Source: Chloroflexota bacterium
Lineage (GTDB): Bacteria; Chloroflexota; Anaerolineae; Anaerolineales; DRMV01
Assembly: GCA_013153375.1 (NCBI GenBank)
Contig: JAADEN010000108.1
Location: 1 to 12,969 of the forward strand
DNA length: 12,969 nt
Direction of reading: 5' to 3'
This document shows, piece after piece, positions 6,471 to 12,969 of this stretch. The notes beneath the pieces were generated by a model. It did no database searches and was not told the origin of the DNA. It was given only the letters and a program-made list of their open reading frames with translations. Position 1 is the stretch's first letter. The number at the start of each line of letters is the position of its first letter. The position numbers were made by a program, and so were the translations under genes.

Positions 6471-7421
6471 ATGCGTCAACGGATCCGCTGGCTTGGGTTG
6501 TGGCTGGGCCTGCTCGGCGGCCTGCTGGGGTGGTCCGCGGGGCCGGCGCGGGCGCAGACCGCGGTGGAGCACATGCCTCTGGTGCAGGTCGCGCTGTGGC
6601 CCGAGTACGATCGCCCCGAGATGCTGGTCATGTACATCATCCACCTGCCCGAGGATGTCACGCTGCCCACCGAGGTGGCCGTCCGCATCCCCGCGGCGGT
6701 GCAGGCCCCCTCCGCGGTGGCGGTGCGCACGCCCGAGGGCCGCTTGCTCAACGCGGCCTATCGCATGGAGGCCGATCCCTCGTCGGCGGCGTGGCGTTTG
6801 GCGGTCGTCGAAGCCACGGAGCCGATTTTGCACCTCGAATTCTACGACGCGCTGCAGGTGGACGGCACGACGCGGCGCTATGTCTATCGCTGGCCCGGCA
6901 ACTGGACGGTGGACAATCTCTCGGTGGAAGTGCAGCATCCGCTGGCCAGCGTCGCCATCGAGATCACGCCCGAACCCACGCGCATCGAAGAGCGGGACGA
7001 CGGGCTGCGTTATTCGATTGTGGAGTTCGGCGCGCTCCCGGCCGGGCGCGAGGTGACGGTCGAGGTGGTGTACGAAAACCCCACGGGCGAGTTGACCCGC
7101 TCGCCTATGCAGATCCCCGAGGCTGAGCCCACGCTGGAGATTGCGACGCCCGAGGTGAAGGAAGTGCCGCGCTGGACCGAGTTCCTGTGGCCGTGGGTGC
7201 TGGCCGGCGTGGGTATTCTGCTCTTGCTGCTGGCGTTCTGGTTGTACTGGCGCGGCAATCAACGCCCCCTCCCGCGCGCCACGGGCGCGCCGCGCCGCGG
7301 CGGTCCCGCGGCCGACACCAGACCGGTGGCCGGGGACGAAATTCGCTATTGCCCCCAGTGCGGCACGCGTGCCCGTCCGGGCGACCGTTTTTGTCGCTTG
7401 TGCGGCACGCCATTACGCTGA
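6471..7421 (+). CDS. Secreted-domain membrane protein with C-terminal zinc ribbon, unknown function
   Basis: I do not recognise a family with an assigned function. The 316 residues show a Sec signal peptide (Arg-rich n-region, hydrophobic 8-22, cleavage after ARA near residue 28). An extracytoplasmic region of about 205 residues with alternating short strands follows, suggesting a beta-sandwich (GREVTVEVVYENPTGE near its end). Next are a transmembrane helix at about 238-261 and a basic, Pro- and Gly-rich linker. A zinc ribbon C-x2-C-x10-C-x2-C (C294, C297, C308, C311) ends the protein. By this topology the ribbon is cytoplasmic. The ATG at 6471 is preferred because GAGGAGG lies at 6459-6465 and the signal peptide begins there; the in-frame codons from 6363 carry no signal. 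It lies 175 bases upstream of ccmE on the same strand. A role in cytochrome biogenesis or envelope sensing is only guesswork. Confidence 0.75.
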   Translation: MRQRIRWLGLWLGLLGGLLGWSAGPARAQTAVEHMPLVQVALWPEYDRPEMLVMYIIHLPEDVTLPTEVAVRIPAAVQAPSAVAVRTPEGRLLNAAYRMEADPSSAAWRLAVVEATEPILHLEFYDALQVDGTTRRYVYRWPGNWTVDNLSVEVQHPLASVAIEITPEPTRIEERDDGLRYSIVEFGALPAGREVTVEVVYENPTGELTRSPMQIPEAEPTLEIATPEVKEVPRWTEFLWPWVLAGVGILLLLLAFWLYWRGNQRPLPRATGAPRRGGPAADTRPVAGDEIRYCPQCGTRARPGDRFCRLCGTPLR

Positions 7422-7596
7422 GCCCGGCCGTTCGCGGAGCCTTTCCCCCATTTTTTGAGGCTTGTAGAGGCCAGCCGTTGTGGCCGTGAACATGACGAAA
7501 ATCACGGGTTTCGGTTTATCTGGGCTAAGCCGGATTTAATGCGCCTATGGCACACTTAGATGCAGCGTTGAAAGGGTATCGTATGGAGGCTCTGGT

Positions 7597-8079
7597 ATGC
7601 AAAATCGTAAGTACTTGATCGGCGGCGGCCTCATTTTGGCGGCGGTGATTTATCTGGTCATTTCGTCCACCAAGGCCAACGCGCAGTATTTTTTGACGGT
7701 GGACGAGTTGCTGGCCCGCAAGGACGAGATGGTCGGGCGGCAGGTGCGCCTGTCGGGCGCGGTGATCGGCGATACCATTCAGTACAACCCTGACGATTTG
7801 GAATTGCGCTTCATGATCGCGCATGTGCCCGGCGATCTGGACGAGGTGGAGTCGGAGGGCGGTCTGGCCGCGGTGCTGGCGGCCGCGGTGCGCGACCCGA
7901 ACCGGAATCGCATCGAGGTGGTGTACTACGGCCCCAAGCCCGACCTGCTGCGCAACGAGGCCCAGGCCATTTTGACGGGCACCCTGGGCGAAGACGGTGT
8001 GTTCTACGCGGACGAGTTGTTGCTCAAATGTCCGACGCGCTATGAAGCCGCGGAGCCGCAAGCCGCGGACGGCCGCTGA
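7597..8079 (+). CDS. ccmE: CcmE-family heme chaperone, CxxxY type
   Basis: CcmE carries heme covalently on the outer face of the membrane and passes it to CcmF. The protein has 160 residues with an N-terminal membrane anchor at about 7-24. The OB-fold domain follows: YFLTVDELLARKDEMVGRQV, quoted to its limit, then VRLSGAVI, and VVYYGPKPDLLRNEAQAILTG near 108-128, here recognised by the YxGxxPDLxRxExQ pattern. The heme-binding site is not the usual HxxxY but C145-P-T-R-Y149, the CxxxY form described in archaea and some Desulfovibrio. Residues 75-105 contain an insertion between strands that is longer than in proteobacterial CcmE. The ATG at 7597 has GGAGG (7585-7589) 7 bases upstream. It is first of the closely spaced ccm genes, 78 bases before ccmF. 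No other Cys is present, so C145 is the only candidate covalent attachment site. Confidence 0.9.
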   Translation: MQNRKYLIGGGLILAAVIYLVISSTKANAQYFLTVDELLARKDEMVGRQVRLSGAVIGDTIQYNPDDLELRFMIAHVPGDLDEVESEGGLAAVLAAAVRDPNRNRIEVVYYGPKPDLLRNEAQAILTGTLGEDGVFYADELLLKCPTRYEAAEPQAADGR

Positions 8080-8157
8080 GCCGCGGCCGCTCCCTGCTGC
8101 GGGTCGGGCGGTTCTGGGCGCTGCCCGGCCCTGGTCGGAACGAGGAGAAGAGTCCCC

Positions 8158-10224
8158 ATGGCAGCCATAATCGGACAGGCCGCGCTCAGCGTGGCCTTGA
8201 TGTTGGCCCTGTATGCGGTCAGCGCTTCTTTGGTGGCCGCGTACTGGCACAAGCCCGAATGGGCCACCAGCGCGCAAAGGGCTTTGCTGGCGATTTTCCC
8301 TTTGCTTACCCTGGCGGTGGGTATTCTGGTCTGGGCGCTGGTGACCTACCACTACGAACTCACTTATGTGCACGAGGTCTCCGAGCGGGCCATGCCCCTT
8401 TATCTGCGGGCCACCGCGCTGTGGGGCGGACAGGCCGGCTCGTTGCTTTTCTGGTCGTGGCTCATGGCCGCGTTCGCGGCCGCGGTCACGCTGCGCGATT
8501 GGCGCCGCGACCGAGAGATGTTGCCCTGGGTGGTGATGGTCACCGCGGGCACGCTGGCGTTCTTCCTGTTCTTGAATGTGGCGCTCGAGAGCCCCTTCAA
8601 GCGTTTTTGGCTGTTGCCCAACGGCGACATCGAGGCTTATGTCCTGCCTCCGGCCGGCGCGCAGTTGTTCGTGCCCAAGGACGGCCGCGGGCTCAACCCC
8701 CTGCTGCGGCATCCGGGCATGGTGGCCCACCCGCCTTTCCTGTATCTGGGCTTCGTGGGCTTCGTCATCCCTTACGCGTTCGCCATGGCCGCGCTCATCG
8801 TGGGCCGTCTGGACGCGCGCTGGATCCGTCTCACCCGCCGCTGGGCGCTGGTGTCGTGGCTGTTCCTTTATCTGGGGCTGATTTTGGGCTCCCGCTGGGC
8901 CTATGATGTGCTGGGTTGGGGCGGCTATTGGGGCTGGGATCCGGTCGAGATCTCCGCGTTCATGCCCTGGCTCACGGGCACCGCGTTCCTGCACTCGGTG
9001 ATGATTCAAGAGCGGCGCAACATGCTCAAGCACTGGAACATGCTGCTCATCATCCTGACCTACGATTTGGTCATCTTCGGCACTTTTTTGACCCGCTCGG
9101 GCGTGCTTTCGTCGGTGCATTCCTTTGCCCAGAGCGCGATCGGCCCGGCCTTCTTCATCTTCATCACCCTGACCTTCCTGGGTTCCATGGCCCTGTTGGG
9201 CTGGCGGTGGAACGACCTGCGGGGCCAGGAGCAGATCCAATCCGCGTGGTCGCGGGAGGCGCTGTTCCTCTATACCAACCTGGTGTTCTTGAGCATGGTG
9301 GCCGTGAACTTCTGGGGCGTGGTGTATCCCATCGTGTCGGAGTTGGTGACCAACCAGAAGGCCACGGTGGGGCCGCCGTACTACGAGCGGGTGATGGGGC
9401 CCTTGAGCGCGTTGATGCTCTTTCTCATGGGCCTGGCCACCGTCGCGCCGTGGGGCAAGGTGGACACCAAGCGGCTGTGGCGCATGGCGGCCAAGCCCGC
9501 CGCGGTGGGACTGTTGCTTCCGGCCTGGGCCTGGTGGCAGGGCTATCGCAAGCCGGGCGCACTGCTGGGCTTCGCCCTCATCGGCTTCGTCATCGCGGTG
9601 GTGCTGTACGACATCGCCCGCGGGGCCTGGGCCCGGCGGCGGGCGCACAAGGAGCCCTGGTGGCTCGCGGTGGTGCGCCTGATGACCCGCAACCGGCGGC
9701 GCTATGGGGGTTACATCGTGCACTTGAGCATCGCCATCATGGGCATCGGCATCATCGGCATCGAGTACTTCCAGTTGGAAACCCAGCGCACCCTGGCCGC
9801 GGGCGAGTCCATCACCCTGGGCGACTACACCATGGTATATGACTCGGTGGCCATTTTCAACACCAACGACGGGCGTCAGGTGGCCCGGGCCACGGTGCGG
9901 GTGCTGGACGAGCGCGGGCGGCAGGTGGCCACCCTCTATCCGCGGCAGGACTACTACATCCGCGACCAGCAGCCCATGACCATTCCGGGCGTGTTGAGCA
10001 CCTGGGGCGAAGAGTTCTATGTGCTGCTGGTGAGTTGGAAGCCCATCACGGCCGAAGGCGCGACCTTCAAGGTGTATTACAATCCCCTGGTCAAGTTCTT
10101 GTGGGCCGCGCCGTGGGTGGCCATCGCCGGCACTTTGCTGGCCGCCTGGCCCGAAGGGCGGAAGCGGCGGGCTCCGGCCCGGGCCAGGTCGCGGGCTCAG
10201 GCGCCTGCCCCGGCCTCGGCCTGA
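8158..10224 (+). CDS. ccmF: Cytochrome c heme lyase subunit CcmF
   Basis: CcmF is the integral membrane protein that takes heme from holo-CcmE and ligates it to apocytochrome c. The 688 residues, with many hydrophobic helices, are close to or slightly above family length. The tryptophan-rich WWD heme-handling motif is WGGYWGWDPVE at 254-264. Conserved histidines are visible: H191 in HPPFLYLGF, H279 in GTAFLH just after the WWD segment, and H522 in YGGYIVHL; TRSGVLSSVHSF (helix edge) is also typical. A large extracytoplasmic domain at about 540-650 precedes the last helix, and the tail ends in a basic Arg- and Ala-rich stretch. The ATG at 8158 has GAGGAG (8142-8147) 10 bases upstream. CcmC and NrfE/CcsA-type proteins share the WWD motif, but length and the C-terminal domain point to CcmF. 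It lies 26 bases before ccmH. Confidence 0.96.
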   Translation: MAAIIGQAALSVALMLALYAVSASLVAAYWHKPEWATSAQRALLAIFPLLTLAVGILVWALVTYHYELTYVHEVSERAMPLYLRATALWGGQAGSLLFWSWLMAAFAAAVTLRDWRRDREMLPWVVMVTAGTLAFFLFLNVALESPFKRFWLLPNGDIEAYVLPPAGAQLFVPKDGRGLNPLLRHPGMVAHPPFLYLGFVGFVIPYAFAMAALIVGRLDARWIRLTRRWALVSWLFLYLGLILGSRWAYDVLGWGGYWGWDPVEISAFMPWLTGTAFLHSVMIQERRNMLKHWNMLLIILTYDLVIFGTFLTRSGVLSSVHSFAQSAIGPAFFIFITLTFLGSMALLGWRWNDLRGQEQIQSAWSREALFLYTNLVFLSMVAVNFWGVVYPIVSELVTNQKATVGPPYYERVMGPLSALMLFLMGLATVAPWGKVDTKRLWRMAAKPAAVGLLLPAWAWWQGYRKPGALLGFALIGFVIAVVLYDIARGAWARRRAHKEPWWLAVVRLMTRNRRRYGGYIVHLSIAIMGIGIIGIEYFQLETQRTLAAGESITLGDYTMVYDSVAIFNTNDGRQVARATVRVLDERGRQVATLYPRQDYYIRDQQPMTIPGVLSTWGEEFYVLLVSWKPITAEGATFKVYYNPLVKFLWAAPWVAIAGTLLAAWPEGRKRRAPARARSRAQAPAPASA

Positions 10225-10250
10225 CGGCCCTCGCGTAGGAGGCGAACACC

Positions 10251-10802
10251 ATGAAGAAGACCCAATGGGGTTGGCTGGTCATCGCGTTGCTGGCCGTGGG
10301 ATTGTTCGGCTTTTGGTTCTTGTCGGCCCGAAACGACCAGGATTATCGCCTGACCGACCCCGCGCATCCCCTGCCCCTCGAGCAGGTGAGCGACGACGAG
10401 GTCAACCGGGTCGCCAAGTACCTGTACTGCCCCGTGTGCGAGAACATCCCCCTGGACACCTGCGGCACCGAGGCCTGCTCCCGCTGGCGGGAGGACATTC
10501 GGCGCATGTTGGCCCAGGGCTACAGCCGCAACGAGATCATCGAAGACTTCGTGACCCGCTACGGCGATCGGGTGCGGGCCGAGCCGCCGCCCGAGGGCCT
10601 GCACTTGCTGGTGTATGTGCTGCCGCCCGTGCTGCTCGTGGCCGGCGCGGTGGTGCTCTATCGCACCGTGCGGGCCTGGATGGCCGCCAGCGCGGAGGTG
10701 GCCGCGGCCGACCAGGCCCTGGCCGCGGCCGCGGACGAGGCGGCGATGGACCTCGAGGACGACGAGTACATTCGGCGTCTGGAAGAAGAACTCAACCGGT
10801 GA
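10251..10802 (+). CDS. ccmH: CcmH-family thiol oxidoreductase with four-cysteine motif
   Basis: CcmH reduces or holds the CxxCH thiols of apocytochrome c for heme ligation. It has 183 residues: N-terminal membrane helix at 6-25, the CcmH domain at about 45-112, a second membrane helix at 118-139, and an Ala- and acid-rich C-terminal tail that would lie in the cytoplasm. The usual LRCxxC site appears as YLYC60PVC63EN, and it is followed by two extra cysteines, C71 and C76 (C-x2-C-x7-C-x4-C). The typical helical part (SRWREDIRRMLAQGYSRNEI, then IIEDFVTRYGDRV) is intact. The ATG at 10251 has AGGAGG (10237-10242) 8 bases upstream. It lies between ccmF and the thioredoxin-like gene, 15 bases before the latter. 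Whether C60/C63 or C71/C76 is the redox pair cannot be told from sequence. Confidence 0.92.
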   Translation: MKKTQWGWLVIALLAVGLFGFWFLSARNDQDYRLTDPAHPLPLEQVSDDEVNRVAKYLYCPVCENIPLDTCGTEACSRWREDIRRMLAQGYSRNEIIEDFVTRYGDRVRAEPPPEGLHLLVYVLPPVLLVAGAVVLYRTVRAWMAASAEVAAADQALAAAADEAAMDLEDDEYIRRLEEELNR

Positions 10803-10817
10803 AGAAGGGAGTGCGAC

Positions 10818-11420
10818 ATGACCGAACCGACGCGGAGCCCCGGGCCCGCGGCTGCTCAGCCTCAAGACGGTGAACCCGAACGCCCGGCGCGGCGTCTGCC
10901 CCGCTGGGTGTGGCTGGTGCTGGGCCTGTTGGCCGTCGTTTTGTTGGTTTTGGGCCTCAAACTTCGTAAGGGCGAGCGCCTGCAGGTGGGCGACCTGCCC
11001 CCTCAGGACTTGACCCTGGAGACCTTCGACGGCCAGGTGTACACCCTGGCCGGTTTGAAGGGCAAAGTGGTGCTCATCAACTTCTGGGCCTCGTGGTGCA
11101 CCACCTGCAAGTACGAGGCCGCGGAACTGGAGCGGGCCTGGCGCTATTATTCCTCCCAGCGGGACGATGTGCTCTTCTTGGGCGTGGACTATGTGGACAC
11201 CGAGGAAGACGCGCTGCGCTGGATTGAATTTTACGACATCACTTATCCCAACGGCCCGGACCTGGGCACCCGTTGGGCCCAGGCCTTCGGCATTCGGGGC
11301 GTGCCCGAAACCTATGTCCTGGACAAGCAAGGCCGGGTCGCGGCGCTGAAGATCGGCCCTTACGAGTCCTTCCAGGAGATCACGGCGCAGGTGGAACTGG
11401 CCTTGCAGGCCGCGCCCTGA
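10818..11420 (+). CDS. ccmG: Membrane-anchored thioredoxin-like protein, CcmG/ResA/TlpA type
   Basis: This is a probable periplasm-facing thiol-disulfide reductase that keeps apocytochrome cysteines, or those of CcmH, reduced. The 200 residues comprise a Pro-, Glu- and Arg-rich cytoplasmic N-terminus (1-28), a membrane anchor at about 29-48, and a TlpA-like thioredoxin domain. The active site is W93-C94-T-T-C97 in NFWASWCTTCKYEAAEL. The conserved cis-proline P163 is in GIRGVPETYVLD, and the family's GVPE segment is intact. ResA, TlpA and CcmG cannot be separated by sequence alone; the operon context favours the CcmG role. The ATG at 10818 has GGGAG (10807-10811) just upstream and follows ccmH by 15 bases. 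The N-terminal extension is longer than in typical CcmG. The next gene begins 35 bases downstream. Confidence 0.88.
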   Translation: MTEPTRSPGPAAAQPQDGEPERPARRLPRWVWLVLGLLAVVLLVLGLKLRKGERLQVGDLPPQDLTLETFDGQVYTLAGLKGKVVLINFWASWCTTCKYEAAELERAWRYYSSQRDDVLFLGVDYVDTEEDALRWIEFYDITYPNGPDLGTRWAQAFGIRGVPETYVLDKQGRVAALKIGPYESFQEITAQVELALQAAP

Positions 11421-11455
11421 GCGGAGGCTTTCCCCCTGCCGGAGGAGCAAAGGAC

Positions 11456-12079
11456 ATGCCCGTTTGGTTGTGGTTGTTGGTGTGGATTTTGATCTTCGCG
11501 GCCCTGGCCGCGGTGTATGTGCTGCAACCCGTCTGGCGGCATCAAGGCCGGGAGGTCAGCGAGATCGAGCGTCAGCGTTCGGAGTTGCTGGCCCGCCGGG
11601 AGACGGTGCTGACCGCGTTGCGCGAGTTGGATCTGGACTACGCGGTGGGCAAACTGCCCGCGGACGAGTATCAGGCCCAACGGGCCGTGCTGTTGCGCGA
11701 AGGCGCGCAGATTTTGCGCGCCCTGGACGAGGTGGAGCAGCGCCTGGGCGCGGCCGCGGAGGAGCCCCCCTCGGACATGGACGCCCGCCTGGAGGCCCTG
11801 CTGGAGGAGCGGCGTCGGGAGCGGGCGCGCGTGGCCCTCACCGAACAGGGCCGGGTGCTCACGCCCGCCGAGGCCGACGCGTCGGCCGAGTCGGTGGACG
11901 ACATGGTCGAGAGCCTGCTGTTGAGCCGTCGCCGCGAACGGCGGGCCCGCTTCGCGGGCTTTTGCCCCCACTGCGGCGCGCCCTATCAGGAGAACGACCG
12001 CTTCTGCGGCAAGTGCGGCCAGCCTTTGCACGAGCCCGCCGCGTCGCGCAAACGCCGGGCCAAGGCCAAGAAGCGTTGA
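11456..12079 (+). CDS. CcmI-like membrane protein with C-terminal zinc ribbon
   Basis: The 207 residues begin with one membrane helix at about 4-24 and a cytoplasm-facing coiled-coil-like helical region at about 32-128. The segment TALRELDLDYAVGKLPADEY (52-71) and the following QAQRAVLL resemble the N-terminal part of CcmI/CycH, which binds apocytochrome c and helps CcmF-CcmH. The TPR-rich periplasmic domain of classic CcmI is absent. Instead an acidic region leads to a zinc ribbon at C170, C173, C184 and C187 (C-x2-C-x10-C-x2-C) and a Lys- and Arg-rich tail. The ATG at 11456 is chosen because GGAGGAG (11441-11447) lies 8 bases upstream and the helix begins at once; the same frame upstream lies inside the thioredoxin gene. 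As the last gene before the terminator it belongs with the ccm genes. The exact role is unknown. Confidence 0.75.
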   Translation: MPVWLWLLVWILIFAALAAVYVLQPVWRHQGREVSEIERQRSELLARRETVLTALRELDLDYAVGKLPADEYQAQRAVLLREGAQILRALDEVEQRLGAAAEEPPSDMDARLEALLEERRRERARVALTEQGRVLTPAEADASAESVDDMVESLLLSRRRERRARFAGFCPHCGAPYQENDRFCGKCGQPLHEPAASRKRRAKAKKR

Positions 12080-12086
12080 CTTGGGT

Positions 12087-12116
12087 AGCCCGGCGTCCGG
12101 CCGGGCTTTCGTTCCT
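12087..12116 (+). terminator. Probable intrinsic terminator after the ccm genes
   Basis: AGCCCGGC (12087-12094) pairs with GCCGGGCT (12100-12107) around a 5-base loop and is followed by a T-rich, interrupted stretch (TTTCGTTCCTTTT). The stem is 8 pairs, all but one G-C. It starts 8 bases after the stop of the CcmI-like gene. Because the T tract is broken, read-through into the cytochrome gene is possible. Confidence 0.65.
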
Positions 12117-12155
12117 TTTGGACGCCCCGTGATTTTTCCCACCGAGGTGAACCCC

Positions 12156-12969
12156 ATGCCGAAATCCGTCTCTCTGGTTCGTCGTTTGGGGCTGGCGGCC
12201 CTGCTGCTGGCCGTCGTGGTGCTCGGCGGCTGCATCTCCTTTGCCGAGGATGTAACCCCGCCGCCCGGCTGGCAGCCCACGCCGCTGCCGCCCACGCCCG
12301 ACCTCAGCCGGTTGTACCCCCAACAGCCGCCCGATCCTGAGCGGGGCCGGGCCATCTACACGGCCAAGTGCGCGGCCTGCCACGGCCCCCAGGGCCACGG
12401 CGACGGGCCCCAGGCCGAGGATCTGCCCGTGCTCCCCGCCAACCTGACCGCGCCCGAGATGCTCTCCGCCGCGGTGCCGCAAGAGTGGTTCCTGACCGTC
12501 AGCAACGGCAACCTGGACCGCTTCATGCCGCCCTTCAAGGGCTCGCTCACCGAGGCCGAGCGTTGGGATGTCATCGCCTATTTGTATGTGCTGGGCACGC
12601 CCGACTTCGTGCTGCAGCAGGGCCAGCGCGTGTACGCCGCGCAGTGCGCGGCCTGCCACGGCCCTACGGGGCAGGGCGACGGCCCTGACGCGCCTCCGGG
12701 CCTGCAGCCCCTGAGCGCCAACCAGGAGATGTTCGCCCGCATTTCCGACGCGGAGGTGGCCGCGTTTCTGGCCGGGCACCACGAGCCGGGCTTCGGCGAC
12801 CTGGAGCCCGACGCGCTGCGGGCCGTGACCCGCTACGCGCGGCTGCTGACCTTCGCCGCGCCGCCCGTCCCGGCTGCGCCCACGGCCACCGCGACGGCCA
12901 CGGCCGCGCCTACCACCGAGGCGGCGGACGAAGCCGCGGCGGCCACGCCCGGGGCCACGGACCAGGCCG
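12156..12969 (+). CDS. Lipoprotein with two c-type heme domains, 3' truncated by window edge
   Basis: The ORF is open to the window end; 271 complete codons are visible. It starts at ATG 12156 with GAGGTG (12144-12149) 6 bases upstream. A signal sequence (VRR then hydrophobic 11-24) ends in the lipobox LGGC, with C26 as the lipidated residue, so the protein is probably anchored on the outer face of the membrane. After a Pro-rich linker there are two cytochrome c domains of class I style: heme site 1 is C72AAC75H76 with a likely axial Met in RFMPPF (M124), and heme site 2 is C164AAC167H168. The second domain has GHHEPGF where MPxF would be expected, so its distal ligand is uncertain. A low-complexity Ala, Thr and Pro tail begins near residue 239. 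It is probably an electron-transfer protein and a substrate of the Ccm genes just upstream. Its redox partner is not visible. Confidence 0.9.
   Translation, partial: MPKSVSLVRRLGLAALLLAVVVLGGCISFAEDVTPPPGWQPTPLPPTPDLSRLYPQQPPDPERGRAIYTAKCAACHGPQGHGDGPQAEDLPVLPANLTAPEMLSAAVPQEWFLTVSNGNLDRFMPPFKGSLTEAERWDVIAYLYVLGTPDFVLQQGQRVYAAQCAACHGPTGQGDGPDAPPGLQPLSANQEMFARISDAEVAAFLAGHHEPGFGDLEPDALRAVTRYARLLTFAAPPVPAAPTATATATAAPTTEAADEAAAATPGATDQA

Noticed and set aside
7422..7596. Possible promoter for ccmE (TTTAAT at 7535-7540, TTGAAA at 7568-7573)
   Set aside because: Neither hexamer has a partner at suitable spacing; the gap may be an operon-internal leader.
8041..8095. Repeated GCCGCGG and GCGGCCGC strings at the ccmE end
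   Set aside because: Such strings occur across the GC-rich part (for example in ccmH) and reflect codon use for Ala, Ala and Arg rather than a repeat element.
7525..9723. Long minus-strand open frame (732 codons) opposite ccmE and ccmF
   Set aside because: His-, Gln- and Arg-rich translation antisense to recognised ccm genes; a shadow frame.
1..12969. CRISPR array, insertion sequence, tRNA or rRNA
   Set aside because: No regularly spaced repeats, transposase-like ORF, terminal inverted repeats or RNA gene signatures were seen.

Overview
The window reads as a bacterial chromosome segment that is GC-rich except for its first kilobase. The gene content is a SufR-type regulator divergent from sufCBD, and a Ccm-type cytochrome c maturation cluster with a cysteine-type CcmE and zinc-ribbon membrane proteins. 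This suggests a member of the Chloroflexota (Anaerolineae- or Ardenticatenia-like). That assignment is inferred from gene style only and is not proven.

Layout. (1) Positions 1-1070 are visibly AT-richer. They hold the 3' part of a WD40/TolB-like beta-propeller gene and a short, translationally coupled ORF that runs across the composition boundary and is probably truncated. (2) Positions 1204-4884, minus strand, hold sufC-sufB-sufD, the Fe-S scaffold/ATPase complex. The unit starts at a near-consensus promoter and ends in a strong intrinsic terminator right after sufD; no cysteine desulfurase follows. (3) Positions 4885-5050 are a compact divergent control region: two sigma70-type promoters, each with a 17-bp spacer, face away from each other, and a 15-bp-arm inverted repeat covers both -35 boxes. 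(4) Positions 5051-6194, plus strand, hold a SufR-like Fe-S-sensing repressor and a DUF59/SufT-like protein joined by an ATGA overlap and closed by an intrinsic terminator. (5) Positions 6195-12107, plus strand, hold a secreted/membrane zinc-ribbon protein of unknown role, then ccmE, ccmF, ccmH, a CcmG/ResA-like thioredoxin and a CcmI-like membrane protein with a C-terminal zinc ribbon, ending at a probable terminator. (6) From 12156 to the window end runs a lipoprotein with two CxxCH heme sites, a likely client of the maturation genes.

How they work together. SufBCD builds Fe-S clusters, SufR probably senses cluster status and represses both its own transcript and sufCBD through the shared operator, and the SufT-like protein probably helps deliver clusters. 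The Ccm genes handle heme chaperoning (CcmE), heme ligation (CcmF) and reduction of the apocytochrome CxxCH thiols (CcmG, CcmH); the downstream diheme lipoprotein would be matured by them. CcmA, B, C and D, SufS and SufU are not in the window.

The points most worth a second look are the symmetric SufR operator, a CxxxY-type CcmE that co-occurs with a CcmH carrying four cysteines, and two membrane proteins in the Ccm region ending in zinc ribbons of identical cysteine spacing. I see no mobile element, CRISPR array, tRNA or rRNA.
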